A DNA stretch of 39,608 nt from Candidatus Nomurabacteria bacterium (GTDB lineage Bacteria; Patescibacteriota; Minisyncoccia; Phycocordibacterales; UBA9973): NCBI GenBank assembly GCA_029288805.1, contig JARIGO010000005.1, forward strand, positions 1 to 39,608. Direction: 5' to 3'. The notes beneath the pieces were generated by a model. The model was given only the letters and a program-made list of their open reading frames with translations, searched no databases and was not told the origin of the DNA. A program made the translations under genes and the position numbers. Each line of letters begins with the position of its first letter. Positions within the stretch are counted from its first letter, which is position 1. Positions 24,496 through 33,350 of this stretch are shown piece after piece.

Positions 24496-25194
24496 ATGGA
24501 ACAGTCATCGAATACTCCTCAGGAAAAAATAGACTTTTTCCTCCTTACGGCTCACGAACTTCGTACATCTCTCTCTGCCATGAAATGGGTTTTTAAAATG
24601 CTCACCGACGGAGACTATGGCTCACTTAGTCCTGAACAGCAAAGTGTTATCGAACAGGCGGCCCAGGCAAATGACAAAATGGTGACACTCCTTAATAACA
24701 CCATGACCGCCATCAAGAACGACGGTGTCATCACATATGCGAAACTGCCCGTTCACCTTCCCTTCTTCATTGCTGAAATCATCAAGGAATTCACCAGTGA
24801 GTCTATACAGAAGCACATTACACTAACCTACCACCAATCTCCGACCCCTTTGATCGTCATGGGCGATGAGGCAAGACTTCGTATTGCCATCCATAACGTC
24901 ATTGAGAACGCCATCAAGTATAGTCCTGCAAATACCGAAGTAAATGTGGCGCTGACCTCAGACGAGCACAATGCCATTCTGACCGTACAAGACCATGGTA
25001 TCGGCATTCCAAAAGACCAATTACCTCATTTGTTTGAACGTTTTTTTCGCGCAGGCAACAGTACCGAAACTGGCACCGGCGTAGGACTGTATGCAACCAA
25101 GCTTATGGTGGAACAGCAGGGCGGCACCATTGCGATGCAGAGTCAGGAATACATAGGCAGCATTGTCACCATTACCTTGCCGTTATTTCAGTAA
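24496..25194 (+). CDS. Soluble histidine kinase core without a sensor domain
   Basis: 232 residues. The H-box TAHELRTSLS puts the phospho-accepting H20 almost at the N-terminus. N-box NVIENAIKYS, G1 DHGIGIP, F-box PHLFERFFRA and G2 GTGVGLY are all intact. There is no TM helix, PAS, HAMP or other input domain, so stimulus sensing must come from a partner or from the short N-terminus. TACAGT (24484-24489) ends 6 nt before the ATG (leaderless). It is followed 18 nt later by a stand-alone receiver protein, its probable partner. Confidence 0.93.
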   Translation: MEQSSNTPQEKIDFFLLTAHELRTSLSAMKWVFKMLTDGDYGSLSPEQQSVIEQAAQANDKMVTLLNNTMTAIKNDGVITYAKLPVHLPFFIAEIIKEFTSESIQKHITLTYHQSPTPLIVMGDEARLRIAIHNVIENAIKYSPANTEVNVALTSDEHNAILTVQDHGIGIPKDQLPHLFERFFRAGNSTETGTGVGLYATKLMVEQQGGTIAMQSQEYIGSIVTITLPLFQ

Positions 25195-25212
25195 GGGCTT
25201 ATACTGTCTAGC

Positions 25213-25581
25213 ATGAAGAAAATTCTTATTATTGAAGACGACGCATTTCTTAAAAAAATCGAAAGTTCAAAATTCACCAAAAGTGGGTATGATGTAACGA
25301 CAGCAATGACAAAGGCTGACATCGATGCAAGTCTTGCTGCCTCTACTCCGGACATTATCCTTCTGGACATGATGCTTCCTGATATTGATGGAGAGCATGT
25401 TTTGCAAAATCTCAAAGCTGATAATAAGACCAAAAACATTCCCGTTATTGTCTTCTCAAATCTTTCAAGTGACGCAGATATGAAAAAAATGACCGATGCG
25501 GGTGCTGCAGCATTCATGATTAAGTCAAACTTTACCCTTGATGAGGTTGTAGAAAAAATTCACTCTCTCATCGGAGAATAA
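25213..25581 (+). CDS. Stand-alone receiver-domain response regulator
   Basis: 122 residues, a receiver domain only. Acidic pocket IIEDD (8-10), phospho-acceptor D52 in LLDMMLPDIDG, and Lys in FMIKSNF, with Ser in VFSN at the Thr/Ser switch position. No output domain, so it probably acts by protein-protein contact like CheY or Spo0F. It carries its own TATACT box (25200-25205) ending 7 nt before the ATG, so it can be made independently of the adjacent kinase. Confidence 0.93.
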   Translation: MKKILIIEDDAFLKKIESSKFTKSGYDVTTAMTKADIDASLAASTPDIILLDMMLPDIDGEHVLQNLKADNKTKNIPVIVFSNLSSDADMKKMTDAGAAAFMIKSNFTLDEVVEKIHSLIGE

Positions 25582-25587
25582 CTACGT

Positions 25588-25620
25588 AATGAAAAATCCC
25601 TCAATGAGGGATTTTTCATT
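25588..25620. terminator. Bidirectional terminator
   Basis: 15-bp perfect stem (25588-25602 with 25606-25620) around an AAT loop, A-rich left arm and T-rich right arm. It closes the receiver gene on plus and the 649-residue membrane-protein gene on minus. Confidence 0.93.
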
Positions 25621-25621
25621 A

Positions 25622-27571
25622 TTATACTTTGAAGTTTTCCTGGAGATATCCGTCCTTTACGGTTACAGGCTGAGGAACCGGAATCTTTGTATAACTTGCA
25701 TCAGCATTCTTACGGTCAATCACGATAGTGTACGTACCGTTTGGCATCAAACCGTAGTAATTACCGAGACGGTCCGCAACCTTGTGAATGATTTCCTGAC
25801 CAGTTGCAGCAGAGAGTACGTGCACGATGGCAAATGGTAATGGCTCTCCGGTGATTGCATCAGTAACACCTCCTTTGGTTTTGAACTGAGGACTGTAGTG
25901 ACGAATGATAAACAAGATAACGTACAGCAGGAACACAATGCCGTTATATACAGTGTGTGAGGCAAGCAGCGCAATGGCCGCAATCACGAACCCAAGCCAG
26001 AAGAAGAAGTTCGAGATGTGAGCAATAGTGACATCACTACGCTTGTAGTATGAAAGACGCTTCTGTTCATTCTTGGCAAATTCATTCCAGTCAAAGTTGA
26101 GCTGATCCATCGGAATATTCTTTGCAATGATTTCCCCTTCTTCTTTGATGGTAATAATATCTCCAAAGTACAGGTTGTTGTAGAGTTCATCTCCATCACG
26201 TCCTGCAAGCTTCTGTGACGGAAATACGAAGTTTGTCTTGTTGGCAATAATTTTGTACTGCCCCGGAGCGACAGAAAATCCGTATCGTCCATCAATATCA
26301 GTAATAGAAGTGGAGACTTCATTTCCTTGCAAGTCCGTCAGCATGACATACGCTGGGTCAATCGGCTGCTTTGTAACACTATCATATACGGTTCCCCACG
26401 GACGATTGCGCTTCTTAAATCCAAATGCGATCAAGAGCAAGTTCCAGAGACGGAATGGCAATAGGAACAATTCGGTTAGTGAAACTGGATTAGCAATTGC
26501 TAGTATCGCCAATGCTCCAGCCGCGGTGGCAACAACACCGACAGCACTTGCAACCTTTGAAACAGTCGAACCAATTGGTGTTCGTGCAGCACTGAGTACT
26601 CCTGTAGCAAGCGGTACGAGTGGTCGAATAAATCCTGTAACAATTGAGCCGATTGTACCAAAAATAGTGCTAAATGCGTCTACCAAAGACGGTGGCAAGT
26701 TCATTCCATTATCAAATGGGCCTGGTTCATTTGTTGACTGTGCAGGATTTCCTTGAGGTTCGCTAGAACCAATAGGTGCTGCTGTGGGTCCTTGTCCGCT
26801 TGGCCCAGAACTGATTGGTGGTTCTTGCGGAGTTGTTGAAGTTGAAGGGCCAGTAGAGCCGCTTGAATGTGATCCGGTACCAGTAGTAGAGCCTCCTGCT
26901 GGATGGGTAGGGACAGTAGGATTGGTTGGAGTGGTAGGGCCAGTTGGAGTTACAACAGGGTTCGAAGGATTTGCAGGAGCAGACCCTCCACCACTAAGAC
27001 CACCGCCCCCCGCTGAAGCAGGGCGCCAGTCAGTATTCACGCATGTATTTGCGTTGGTACAGTCAAATACAATCCAACCGAAGTTCTGGCTCCAGGCATA
27101 GCCGGCAGTGCCTTGCGTGCCTTCGAAGTTTCCAGTTGAAGTATCGATCCTTACTGTTGAAATACTACTGTCAGTAAATGGTCCAAAGTTTATCCAGCCA
27201 GTGTTTTCTCCCCAGGCATAGCCAGATAGCACTCCGTTGTTGTTGGCAACTTTGAAGTTGCCGTTTGCACCACTACAACCACTGGTAGTATCTGCACAGT
27301 TCATGACCATCCATCCTACAGAAGAACCCCACGCATAACCACGAAGCTCCGTGTCAGAAACAGTAATATTGTATTGGGATTCTGTAGTAAATTTACCAAA
27401 GTTAATGGCAGTGTTAGACACTACGCCACTATCAAGGAATGCGGCCTTATACTGCCCTGTTCCATTTGGGTCAATGGTACCCGTTGATGCGGCAATCGCA
27501 GTGCTGACAAAAAATACTGTTACGAATAATGCAATACCAAAAAAAATCTTTGAGAGAATGTGTTTCACCAT
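25622..27571 (-). CDS. Multi-domain membrane protein: GYAW repeats, P/T-rich stalk, TM helices, two carboxypeptidase-regulatory-like domains
   Basis: 649 residues. Signal segment about 8-28. Three GYAW..GW units at 78, 117 and 157, each with nearby Cys or acidic residues. A low-complexity P/T/G/S stalk spans about 187-300, then several hydrophobic helices (about 308-392). Next, a β-sandwich like CarboxypepD_reg/CNA-B (GTVYDSVTKQPIDPAYVMLTDLQG, DGRYGFSVAPGQYKIIA; about 397-480), two more TM helices (about 515-565), and a second such domain (GGVTDAITGEPLPFAIVHV, YYGLMPNGTYTIVI). By topology the repeats are outside; the side of the β-sandwich domains is uncertain. Function unknown. GYAW repeats link it to the operon at 7-12 kb. 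Confidence 0.8.
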   Translation of the reverse strand: MVKHILSKIFFGIALFVTVFFVSTAIAASTGTIDPNGTGQYKAAFLDSGVVSNTAINFGKFTTESQYNITVSDTELRGYAWGSSVGWMVMNCADTTSGCSGANGNFKVANNNGVLSGYAWGENTGWINFGPFTDSSISTVRIDTSTGNFEGTQGTAGYAWSQNFGWIVFDCTNANTCVNTDWRPASAGGGGLSGGGSAPANPSNPVVTPTGPTTPTNPTVPTHPAGGSTTGTGSHSSGSTGPSTSTTPQEPPISSGPSGQGPTAAPIGSSEPQGNPAQSTNEPGPFDNGMNLPPSLVDAFSTIFGTIGSIVTGFIRPLVPLATGVLSAARTPIGSTVSKVASAVGVVATAAGALAILAIANPVSLTELFLLPFRLWNLLLIAFGFKKRNRPWGTVYDSVTKQPIDPAYVMLTDLQGNEVSTSITDIDGRYGFSVAPGQYKIIANKTNFVFPSQKLAGRDGDELYNNLYFGDIITIKEEGEIIAKNIPMDQLNFDWNEFAKNEQKRLSYYKRSDVTIAHISNFFFWLGFVIAAIALLASHTVYNGIVFLLYVILFIIRHYSPQFKTKGGVTDAITGEPLPFAIVHVLSAATGQEIIHKVADRLGNYYGLMPNGTYTIVIDRKNADASYTKIPVPQPVTVKDGYLQENFKV

Positions 27572-27596
27572 TCTATTTTACAACATGGAGTCGATA

Positions 27597-28103
27597 TTAC
27601 GAAGTGAATTTCGCACCTTCAAGCGTCAACAAAGTGGCTTTATTCTCCAAACCGCCTGCATAACCCGCAAGCTTGCCTGTTGAGCCGATAACACGATGAC
27701 ATGCAGCAACAATACATATAGGATTTTTACCATTTGCTGAGCCAACCGCACGAATAGCGTTAGGACTTCCCACCTTTTTTGCCACGTCAGCATAACTAAC
27801 AGTTTTTCCAAACGGGATATTCAGAAGCACTTTCCATACTTTCTTCTGGAAGTCAGTACCATTAAAGTCTAATTTGAGATCAAACTTCGTTCTTTTTTTC
27901 GCAAAATACTCCTTAAGCTGCTTTTCAGTCTCAACCAGGATCGGCAATTTCTTATTTTCCCCGACAATATTAAGCATTACACGATTTGGCTTCTCGTTCT
28001 GCCATAAAATAGCCGCCAGGCCGTCTTCACTGCCCACTAACTTTAAAACCCCCACCGGAGACTTCATTATTTTGTACACGTATTCCTTCTGAGACTTTTT
28101 CAT
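27597..28103 (-). CDS. ogt: Methylated-DNA-protein cysteine methyltransferase (Ogt/MGMT)
   Basis: 168 residues. A suicide repair enzyme removing alkyl groups from O6-alkylguanine. Active site AACHRVIG with C135; the residue before Cys is Ala where PCHRV is usual. The Arg-finger region NAIRAVGSANGKNPI (R118) and the C-terminal GYAGGLENKATLLTLEG are canonical. The longer frame from 28193 is rejected: TATACT (28110-28115) ends 6 nt before the ATG at 28103. Monocistronic and divergent from the COG4705 gene. Confidence 0.95.
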   Translation of the reverse strand: MKKSQKEYVYKIMKSPVGVLKLVGSEDGLAAILWQNEKPNRVMLNIVGENKKLPILVETEKQLKEYFAKKRTKFDLKLDFNGTDFQKKVWKVLLNIPFGKTVSYADVAKKVGSPNAIRAVGSANGKNPICIVAACHRVIGSTGKLAGYAGGLENKATLLTLEGAKFTS

Positions 28104-28226
28104 AAGGAAAGTATAGCAGAAAGTCTTTAGCGTATGCTGCCCCAATTGTATCCTATAGACCATGAACATGAGCGTTTCCACACCTGTCTTCATATTGCCT
28201 TCATCTAACTTTTATAGAGTAGGCTT

Positions 28227-29009
28227 ATGAATATAATACAGAAGGCGCGCGAGCACGCATTATTAAGTAAGGTACCTGAGATTACGCTCTATTTTTGGAT
28301 TATCAAAATACTCTGCACCACGGTTGGTGAGACCTTCTCTGATTTCCTGGGCACAACGTTAAACCTAGGTGAAGCATGGACAGGCCTAGCGATGGCAGTT
28401 GTCTTAGGCGTAGCTCTCTATTTTCAGTTCAAGGCAAAGAAGTACGTTCCAGGCATCTACTGGCTTTCAATTGTATTAATCAGCGTCGTTGGTACGCTAG
28501 TAAGCGACAACCTTACTGACAATCTCGGGGTATCACTTGTTACAACAACAATCGTGTTTGGTATCATACTGGCAATAGTATTTATTGCTTGGTATATGAA
28601 AGAAAAGACTCTTTCCATTCACAGTATATTTACCAGACGGAGAGAAATGTTTTACTGGCTAGCGATCTTGTTCACATTTGCTCTTGGTACTTCAGTGGGT
28701 GACTTATTGGCTGAAAAATTAAATCTCGGATATTTATTGTCATTGGTAATTTTTGCTGTCGCAATCGGAGTGATATACATGCTTTACAAACTGCTCAAGA
28801 TGAACGAGGTGCTGGCATTTTGGATCGCCTACATTCTCACTCGACCACTGGGTGCTTCCATTGGAGACTATCTTTCACAGGCGCGAACTGACGGCGGAGT
28901 AGGCTTGGGAACAACTATAACCAGCGCCATCTTTCTTACTGCCATTCTTGCCACCGTTGTATATCTTGCTATCACCAAAAAAGACGTGAGCCGGAATCCT
29001 GTAGCGTAA
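28227..29009 (+). CDS. COG4705-like multi-pass membrane protein
   Basis: 260 residues with about seven or eight membrane helices built from repeats, each carrying a G-(T/S)-x(3)-D-type motif at the helix border: TTVGETFSDFLG, GTLVSDNLTDNLG, GTSVGDLLAEKLNLG and RPLGASIGDYLSQ. This pattern matches the uncharacterised membrane-anchored COG4705 family; the acidic residues in the membrane suggest ion binding or transport, which is inference. TAGAGT (28215-28220) ends 6 nt before the ATG. Its 3' end overlaps the convergent EEP gene by 38 nt. Confidence 0.85.
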   Translation: MNIIQKAREHALLSKVPEITLYFWIIKILCTTVGETFSDFLGTTLNLGEAWTGLAMAVVLGVALYFQFKAKKYVPGIYWLSIVLISVVGTLVSDNLTDNLGVSLVTTTIVFGIILAIVFIAWYMKEKTLSIHSIFTRRREMFYWLAILFTFALGTSVGDLLAEKLNLGYLLSLVIFAVAIGVIYMLYKLLKMNEVLAFWIAYILTRPLGASIGDYLSQARTDGGVGLGTTITSAIFLTAILATVVYLAITKKDVSRNPVA

Positions 29010-29766
29010 GACTGACTGGGTCGTGATCAGAAAGATCAGTTGGTAAGTACAGTGGGGTGTAACTTTTTACCTTCAAACCTAGCTTGTTTATGTTCTTCGC
29101 TAAGATATAGTCATAGCGCCTTGATTCGGCAACGCGGTTGATCCAATTATTCACTAGTGGATTCTCTGCTCTATAGGTTGGGAGCAATGATTCTTCTATG
29201 CAAACAAATCCTTTCCTACTAAACAGTTGAGCAAACGGCGCTGATCGCATCATGTCGTGCTGGTTAAAATCGCCCGCAATAATAGTTGGAATGGACTCGT
29301 CATTCTTGAGTGCAGCAAACATCTTTCGCAATTGCCTAATTCTGATTTGAGAAGTTTTGAATACCTTGCTTGACTCATAATGGAGGTGAATGTTTAAGAC
29401 ACGGAGCAGCCCCTTTGGCGTCTCAATAACCGTTTCCAACACCCCTTTATTGCCAATGATTTCGCTGACAGAAAACGCCCATCGTCCAAACGGTATAAAA
29501 CGAACAGACTTGATCGGAAACTTAGAAAAGGTTAACAACCCTCCGTTATTCCTTCGTATGTCTGCTTGATATATGGCATCATGATATCCATTACTTCTCA
29601 TATGCTTGGAAAAAAGCTCTCGATGCTTCAAGCTCCATGATTCCTGTAAACAAATGATATCGGTTTTTCGATCAGTGAGAAACTGTGCGATATCAAGCAG
29701 ACGCTTGTCACGGTTTCTGACAAAGAATACTGGCAAGTCCCAAATGTTATAAGTGATGATTTCCAT
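28972..29766 (-). CDS. Endonuclease/exonuclease/phosphatase (EEP) family protein
   Basis: 264 residues. DNase I-like metal-dependent phosphodiesterase fold: TYNIWDLP at the start, ICLQES (catalytic Glu), NIHLHY, AGDFNQHD (D-x-N) and LSDHDPVSL (D-H catalytic pair) are all present. Substrate may be nucleic acid, a phospholipid headgroup or an inositol phosphate. It is third in an operon with a PAP2 phosphatase and a glycosyltransferase (1-nt gap), favouring a lipid/glycan role; this is inference. No signal peptide. Confidence 0.88.
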   Translation of the reverse strand: MEIITYNIWDLPVFFVRNRDKRLLDIAQFLTDRKTDIICLQESWSLKHRELFSKHMRSNGYHDAIYQADIRRNNGGLLTFSKFPIKSVRFIPFGRWAFSVSEIIGNKGVLETVIETPKGLLRVLNIHLHYESSKVFKTSQIRIRQLRKMFAALKNDESIPTIIAGDFNQHDMMRSAPFAQLFSRKGFVCIEESLLPTYRAENPLVNNWINRVAESRRYDYILAKNINKLGLKVKSYTPLYLPTDLSDHDPVSLTLQDSGSRLFW

Positions 29767-29767
29767 G

Positions 29768-30508
29768 TTATCGAGGATGAACGGTTTCCGTAGTTAATTT
29801 CTGATCGACCGACCGACCTCGCATCATGGTAAAAAATGCCGTATTGTATTTTTTCTGTATTGTAAAAAAGCCTTGTTGCTTGAATCGTCGAGCAGACGTT
29901 TTCACCACAAGATTGGAGAGGTACATAATTTTGCCAAACTTTGCGACTCGGCAAGCAGTATCGATATCCTCAGCATAAAATGCCAAATCAGTATTGTATC
30001 CTCCTGCCTTCCTCAAAGCTTCAGTGCGAATAAATGCATTTCCTCCAATAAGAAATGCCCCCATCTTTCTTTTTTGAATAAACCAGTTCATGAAGCCAAA
30101 AAAGAACTTTTGGTTCAAAAGCATGAAATAGCGGAAATACCATGCCGCATCAAAATAATCGTACGGCCCACTGAGCGCGACCACGTCCTGTTTCTCAAAA
30201 TACGGAGCGGCAGTAGCGAGCCAGTCATGGTCCGGAATGCAGTCAGCATCCAGCTGTGCCAACACTTCACCCGTAGCATGTGCCAAGCCAGCATTTCTAG
30301 CAAAAAGTAATCCTTGTTTTGGTTCATCAATTAAGGAAAGTCTGCTGTCAGAAAGATACTGAGATACTACCGTCTTAGTGCCATCCGTTGAATTATTGTT
30401 TACAACAATAACCTCAAAGTCTGGATATGTTTGCTTCAACGCCGCATCAACGGTTTTGGCAACGTACTTTTCTTCATTGTATGCAGGAATAATAATTGAT
30501 ATTTTCAT
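29768..30508 (-). CDS. Family 2 glycosyltransferase
   Basis: 246 residues. N-terminal ISIIIPAYNEEKYVAKTVDAALKQT, then VNNNSTDGT, then the DxD motif LDADCIP near 91-94, and the acceptor-side AEDIDTACRVAKFGK. A short hydrophobic patch near FRYFMLLNQKFFFGFMNWF may attach it to the membrane. It sits between PAP2 and EEP genes with 1-8 nt gaps. Likely transfers a sugar to an undecaprenyl- or lipid-linked acceptor; exact product unknown. Confidence 0.92.
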   Translation of the reverse strand: MKISIIIPAYNEEKYVAKTVDAALKQTYPDFEVIVVNNNSTDGTKTVVSQYLSDSRLSLIDEPKQGLLFARNAGLAHATGEVLAQLDADCIPDHDWLATAAPYFEKQDVVALSGPYDYFDAAWYFRYFMLLNQKFFFGFMNWFIQKRKMGAFLIGGNAFIRTEALRKAGGYNTDLAFYAEDIDTACRVAKFGKIMYLSNLVVKTSARRFKQQGFFTIQKKYNTAFFTMMRGRSVDQKLTTETVHPR

Positions 30509-30516
30509 GTGATTTT

Positions 30517-31047
30517 CTATTTTTTGTTACTGGCATAACGGTAATAAGATACACCCGCGCTAAGCCCGACCAAACCTACTATATATCCTGCAATGATATC
30601 TGTCAGATAATGTACGCCAAGGTACAGCCTGCTCACCCCAACCAGCAATACTATTGCTACGGTGACGCAGAGAATAATGTTTCGCATGTACGGTTTTTTA
30701 TACTGACAAAGAAGGAGAAAGGCGATAAAGCCATAGAATGCTACTACGACGGTCGCATGACCGCTGGGGAAAGAATAGTCTTTTTCCACTAGTAGAGCGT
30801 TCAAAGGTCGCGCTCTGTGAACGATGATTTTTACGAAATAAGTAATGACCTCTGCTACTCCTACGCTGATGCTCAATGCCACCAATGATTTTCTTTGTTT
30901 TTTATACAGTAAGAATATGGCGACTATAAAAAATAAAACGATTATAGTCGTTACATTTCCCAGCACGGTAACGGCATTAAAAAACGCAGTTCGGGCTGGA
31001 TCCCGCAATGGTAGAAAAAAATTTCCTGTTATAAGATCTATATTCAC
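30517..31047 (-). CDS. PAP2-family membrane phosphatase (GTG start)
   Basis: 176 residues, about five TM helices. The three PAP2 motifs are complete: K73...RARP (78-81), PSGH with S95-G96-H97, and SRLYLGVHYLTD with R140, H146 and D150. It dephosphorylates a lipid phosphate, such as undecaprenyl pyrophosphate or phosphatidic acid. The start is GTG at 31047: TATTAT ends 6 nt upstream, and the ATG three nt earlier is followed at once by a stop. First gene of the PAP2-GT2-EEP operon. Confidence 0.92.
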   Translation of the reverse strand: MNIDLITGNFFLPLRDPARTAFFNAVTVLGNVTTIIVLFFIVAIFLLYKKQRKSLVALSISVGVAEVITYFVKIIVHRARPLNALLVEKDYSFPSGHATVVVAFYGFIAFLLLCQYKKPYMRNIILCVTVAIVLLVGVSRLYLGVHYLTDIIAGYIVGLVGLSAGVSYYRYASNKK

Positions 31048-31096
31048 ATGCTCATAATAAACAACGTGAATGAAGATATCGTGAAGAATTATAAAA

Positions 31097-32110
31097 TTAC
31101 GATCGAGGCAATGTGATGGTCACATCAGTTCCCTCTCCGATAACACTATCGATAGCGATAGTTCCGTGATACTGCTCAACAATCTGCTTTGCGATAGCAA
31201 GCCCAAGACCGCTTCCGTTTTTTGTCTGAGTGCGAGCATTGTCCGCCTTATAGAAACGATCAAAAATATGAGGAAGATCTTTTTGATTAATACCAATACC
31301 ATTATCAGAAATCTTGATAAGTATGTTTTCCTTAAGACTTTCAGTTGTAATAGTTACTGTTCCATCCGCTGGAGTATACGCAATCGCATTGGCAACGATA
31401 TTTTTAAATGCCCTGCGCAAACCCTCCTTACTTCCTTTTATTGTCAGGACATCGTTAGTATTTTCAAATACTAATCTGATATTCTTTTGATCAGCCAATG
31501 TTTGCAGTTTTGCAATCTCATCTTGCAAGAGCGATCCGATTGAGACATTTTCTCCTCCTTTATACTTTCCTCTTGATAATTCCAACAAGTCGCTAGTCAT
31601 AGTAGTCAGTGTGGTTATTTCTTCGAGATTGCTTTCGAGTACGCTTGTAACGTTAGAGGAAAGCGTTTCCTTACTTCGCAGTAACACCTCGATGTCAGTC
31701 TTCATGACAGCAAGCGGAGTTCGTAACTCGTGCGATGCATCAGCACTAAAGGCCTCCTGCGCTTCGAGCGTTTTCTTAATAGGTTTCAAGGTCGCTCCGG
31801 CAAGCCAGTAGCTTCCAATCGCAGCAATAATAAAGGTAACCGCATCGATAGCAAAAATCTGCAGCTGGATATGATCAATGCCATTATCAAAGATCTGGTG
31901 ACGAAGCATTTGGTTGGCAGTATCGACAGTCTGATCTCGCAGGTTTGCCAGCAATGAAAAATACATTGCCGTACTGTAGACGGCCAATGTCGCAACAATT
32001 ATTAAAAGGTAGAGCGCGGTGAGCTTGATGCGGGCCCACGTGAAAAGGTTAGATTGTAAATCTGTAACCCATGCCACGAAGCGTTTCCAAGTTTTTTTCA
32101 TAGTGACCAA
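31097..32110 (-). CDS. Membrane sensor histidine kinase
   Basis: 337 residues. Two TM helices (about 28-52 and 84-104) bracket a short extracytoplasmic loop of some 30 residues, so a large periplasm-type sensor is absent. H-box FSADASHELRTPL with H127, N-box NIVANAIAYTP, G1 DNGIGI, F-box PHIFDRFYKAD and G2 GSGLGLAI. No clear HAMP between TM2 and the H-box. The gene starts inside the 3' end of the response-regulator gene (overlap about 53-62 nt, depending on which of two Met codons is used), so translation is coupled. Confidence 0.95.
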   Translation of the reverse strand: MVTMKKTWKRFVAWVTDLQSNLFTWARIKLTALYLLIIVATLAVYSTAMYFSLLANLRDQTVDTANQMLRHQIFDNGIDHIQLQIFAIDAVTFIIAAIGSYWLAGATLKPIKKTLEAQEAFSADASHELRTPLAVMKTDIEVLLRSKETLSSNVTSVLESNLEEITTLTTMTSDLLELSRGKYKGGENVSIGSLLQDEIAKLQTLADQKNIRLVFENTNDVLTIKGSKEGLRRAFKNIVANAIAYTPADGTVTITTESLKENILIKISDNGIGINQKDLPHIFDRFYKADNARTQTKNGSGLGLAIAKQIVEQYHGTIAIDSVIGEGTDVTITLPRS

Positions 32111-32717
32111 TCTTTCGTCTTAGGTTTTTAATATGAACGTCGACTACGTTACTGAATGAATCAAACGAATGATCCCACACGTTTGTCATGATCTGCTCTC
32201 GCGTCACAACCTGGTTAGGATGACGCATCAGGAATTCCAGTATTCCAAATTCCCGAAGCGTTAGCAATATAGGATCGCCGTTAACGGTCACGGTCTTTGT
32301 CGTAGTGTTTAGTTCCAAAGAGTCTATCTTTAACACTACCGGCAATGCTTGCTGCGGACGACGAGACAATGCGCGTATTCTTGCTACCAATTCTTCAAAA
32401 GCAAATGGTTTAATGAGATAGTCATCAGCTCCTGCATCCAAGCCCGTTATCTTGTCAGAAACAGTATCCTTTGCAGTAAGCATGATGATCGGCGTCATGA
32501 TGTTCTTCTCGCGCAAGCTCAGGCAAACAGAAACACCGTCCTTTCCCGGTAGCATGATATCAAGAATCATGAGATCGTAGTTCTTCCAATTAAGATCCAT
32601 ATGACGTTCAGATTCCAGACCGTCATGAAACACGTCCACAGCAAAACCCTCCTGTTCCAAGCCTTTTTTAATCCCCTGTGCCAACTTTTCATTATCTTCC
32701 GTAAGCAGTATTTTCAT
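32049..32717 (-). CDS. OmpR-family response regulator
   Basis: 222 residues. Receiver domain with acidic pair E7-D8, phospho-acceptor D53 (LILDIMLPGKDG), MLTAKD and the conserved Lys in LIKPF. A C-terminal winged helix (LELNTTTKTVTVNGDPILLTLREFGILEFL...VVDVHIKNLRRKIG) ends GYRFTI. Pairs with the adjacent kinase and probably autoregulates. A GGGGGTG stretch lies just before the ATG, one of the few Shine-Dalgarno-like sequences here, with TAGTAT 8 nt upstream. Confidence 0.96.
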   Translation of the reverse strand: MKILLTEDNEKLAQGIKKGLEQEGFAVDVFHDGLESERHMDLNWKNYDLMILDIMLPGKDGVSVCLSLREKNIMTPIIMLTAKDTVSDKITGLDAGADDYLIKPFAFEELVARIRALSRRPQQALPVVLKIDSLELNTTTKTVTVNGDPILLTLREFGILEFLMRHPNQVVTREQIMTNVWDHSFDSFSNVVDVHIKNLRRKIGHYEKNLETLRGMGYRFTI

Positions 32718-32766
32718 ACACCCCCATACTACCCTATTTTTAATGAAGATAACATGAAGTCTTACA

Positions 32767-33261
32767 TTATGCTTCCCAGCTCTTTTTAATCTCCAGTGCT
32801 CTCTTTATCATATGCTCGCCAACAATTCCCCAGTCAAAGTATTTTCTGTAATCCACAGGATCGATCAATTCTATTTTTGAGATTTCACCTTCATCCAGAT
32901 CTTCAATAAATTCACCGTATGGCTCGCCTATACAAACAAATCTCATAAGAGTTTTTGTTCCCTCTTCAGCAAAAATATCTTCATAGCCAATAGGAGCATG
33001 CTGAACTACTTTCATACTTGTTTCTTCGTGCACTTCCCGAATCATTGCATCAGTGACAGTCTCTCCTTCCTCAACATCTCCACCCGCCGGTTCCCACATG
33101 TCCTTTCGTTCTGAATATGTGATAACAAGCTTGTTTCCACAAAAAACGTATGCACGAACCCCCATGCAAACTCTTCCCTCTAATTCATCAACATGCTCAA
33201 TGTCTTTATAAAGTAATTCTACCTCTTTCCCTTTCCAAATTCTTGATGAAGGTATTTCCAT
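32767..33261 (-). CDS. NUDIX hydrolase
   Basis: 164 residues. The Nudix box starts at G61 and reads GDVEEGETVTDAMIREVHEETSM, matching Gx5Ex7REUxEExGU except that the final Gly is Ser. A catalytic EE pair is present (79-80). Hydrolyses a nucleoside diphosphate linked to another moiety; substrate not predictable. TATAAT (33268-33273) ends 6 nt before the ATG (leaderless). Confidence 0.9.
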   Translation of the reverse strand: MEIPSSRIWKGKEVELLYKDIEHVDELEGRVCMGVRAYVFCGNKLVITYSERKDMWEPAGGDVEEGETVTDAMIREVHEETSMKVVQHAPIGYEDIFAEEGTKTLMRFVCIGEPYGEFIEDLDEGEISKIELIDPVDYRKYFDWGIVGEHMIKRALEIKKSWEA

Positions 33262-33350
33262 ATTTTAATTATATCAGAGAGTTTATTTTCTAAGCTTCTC
33301 ATGCGTACCGAAATAGTGACAAAAGTTAGCTTTTACTATATAAACAGTTT

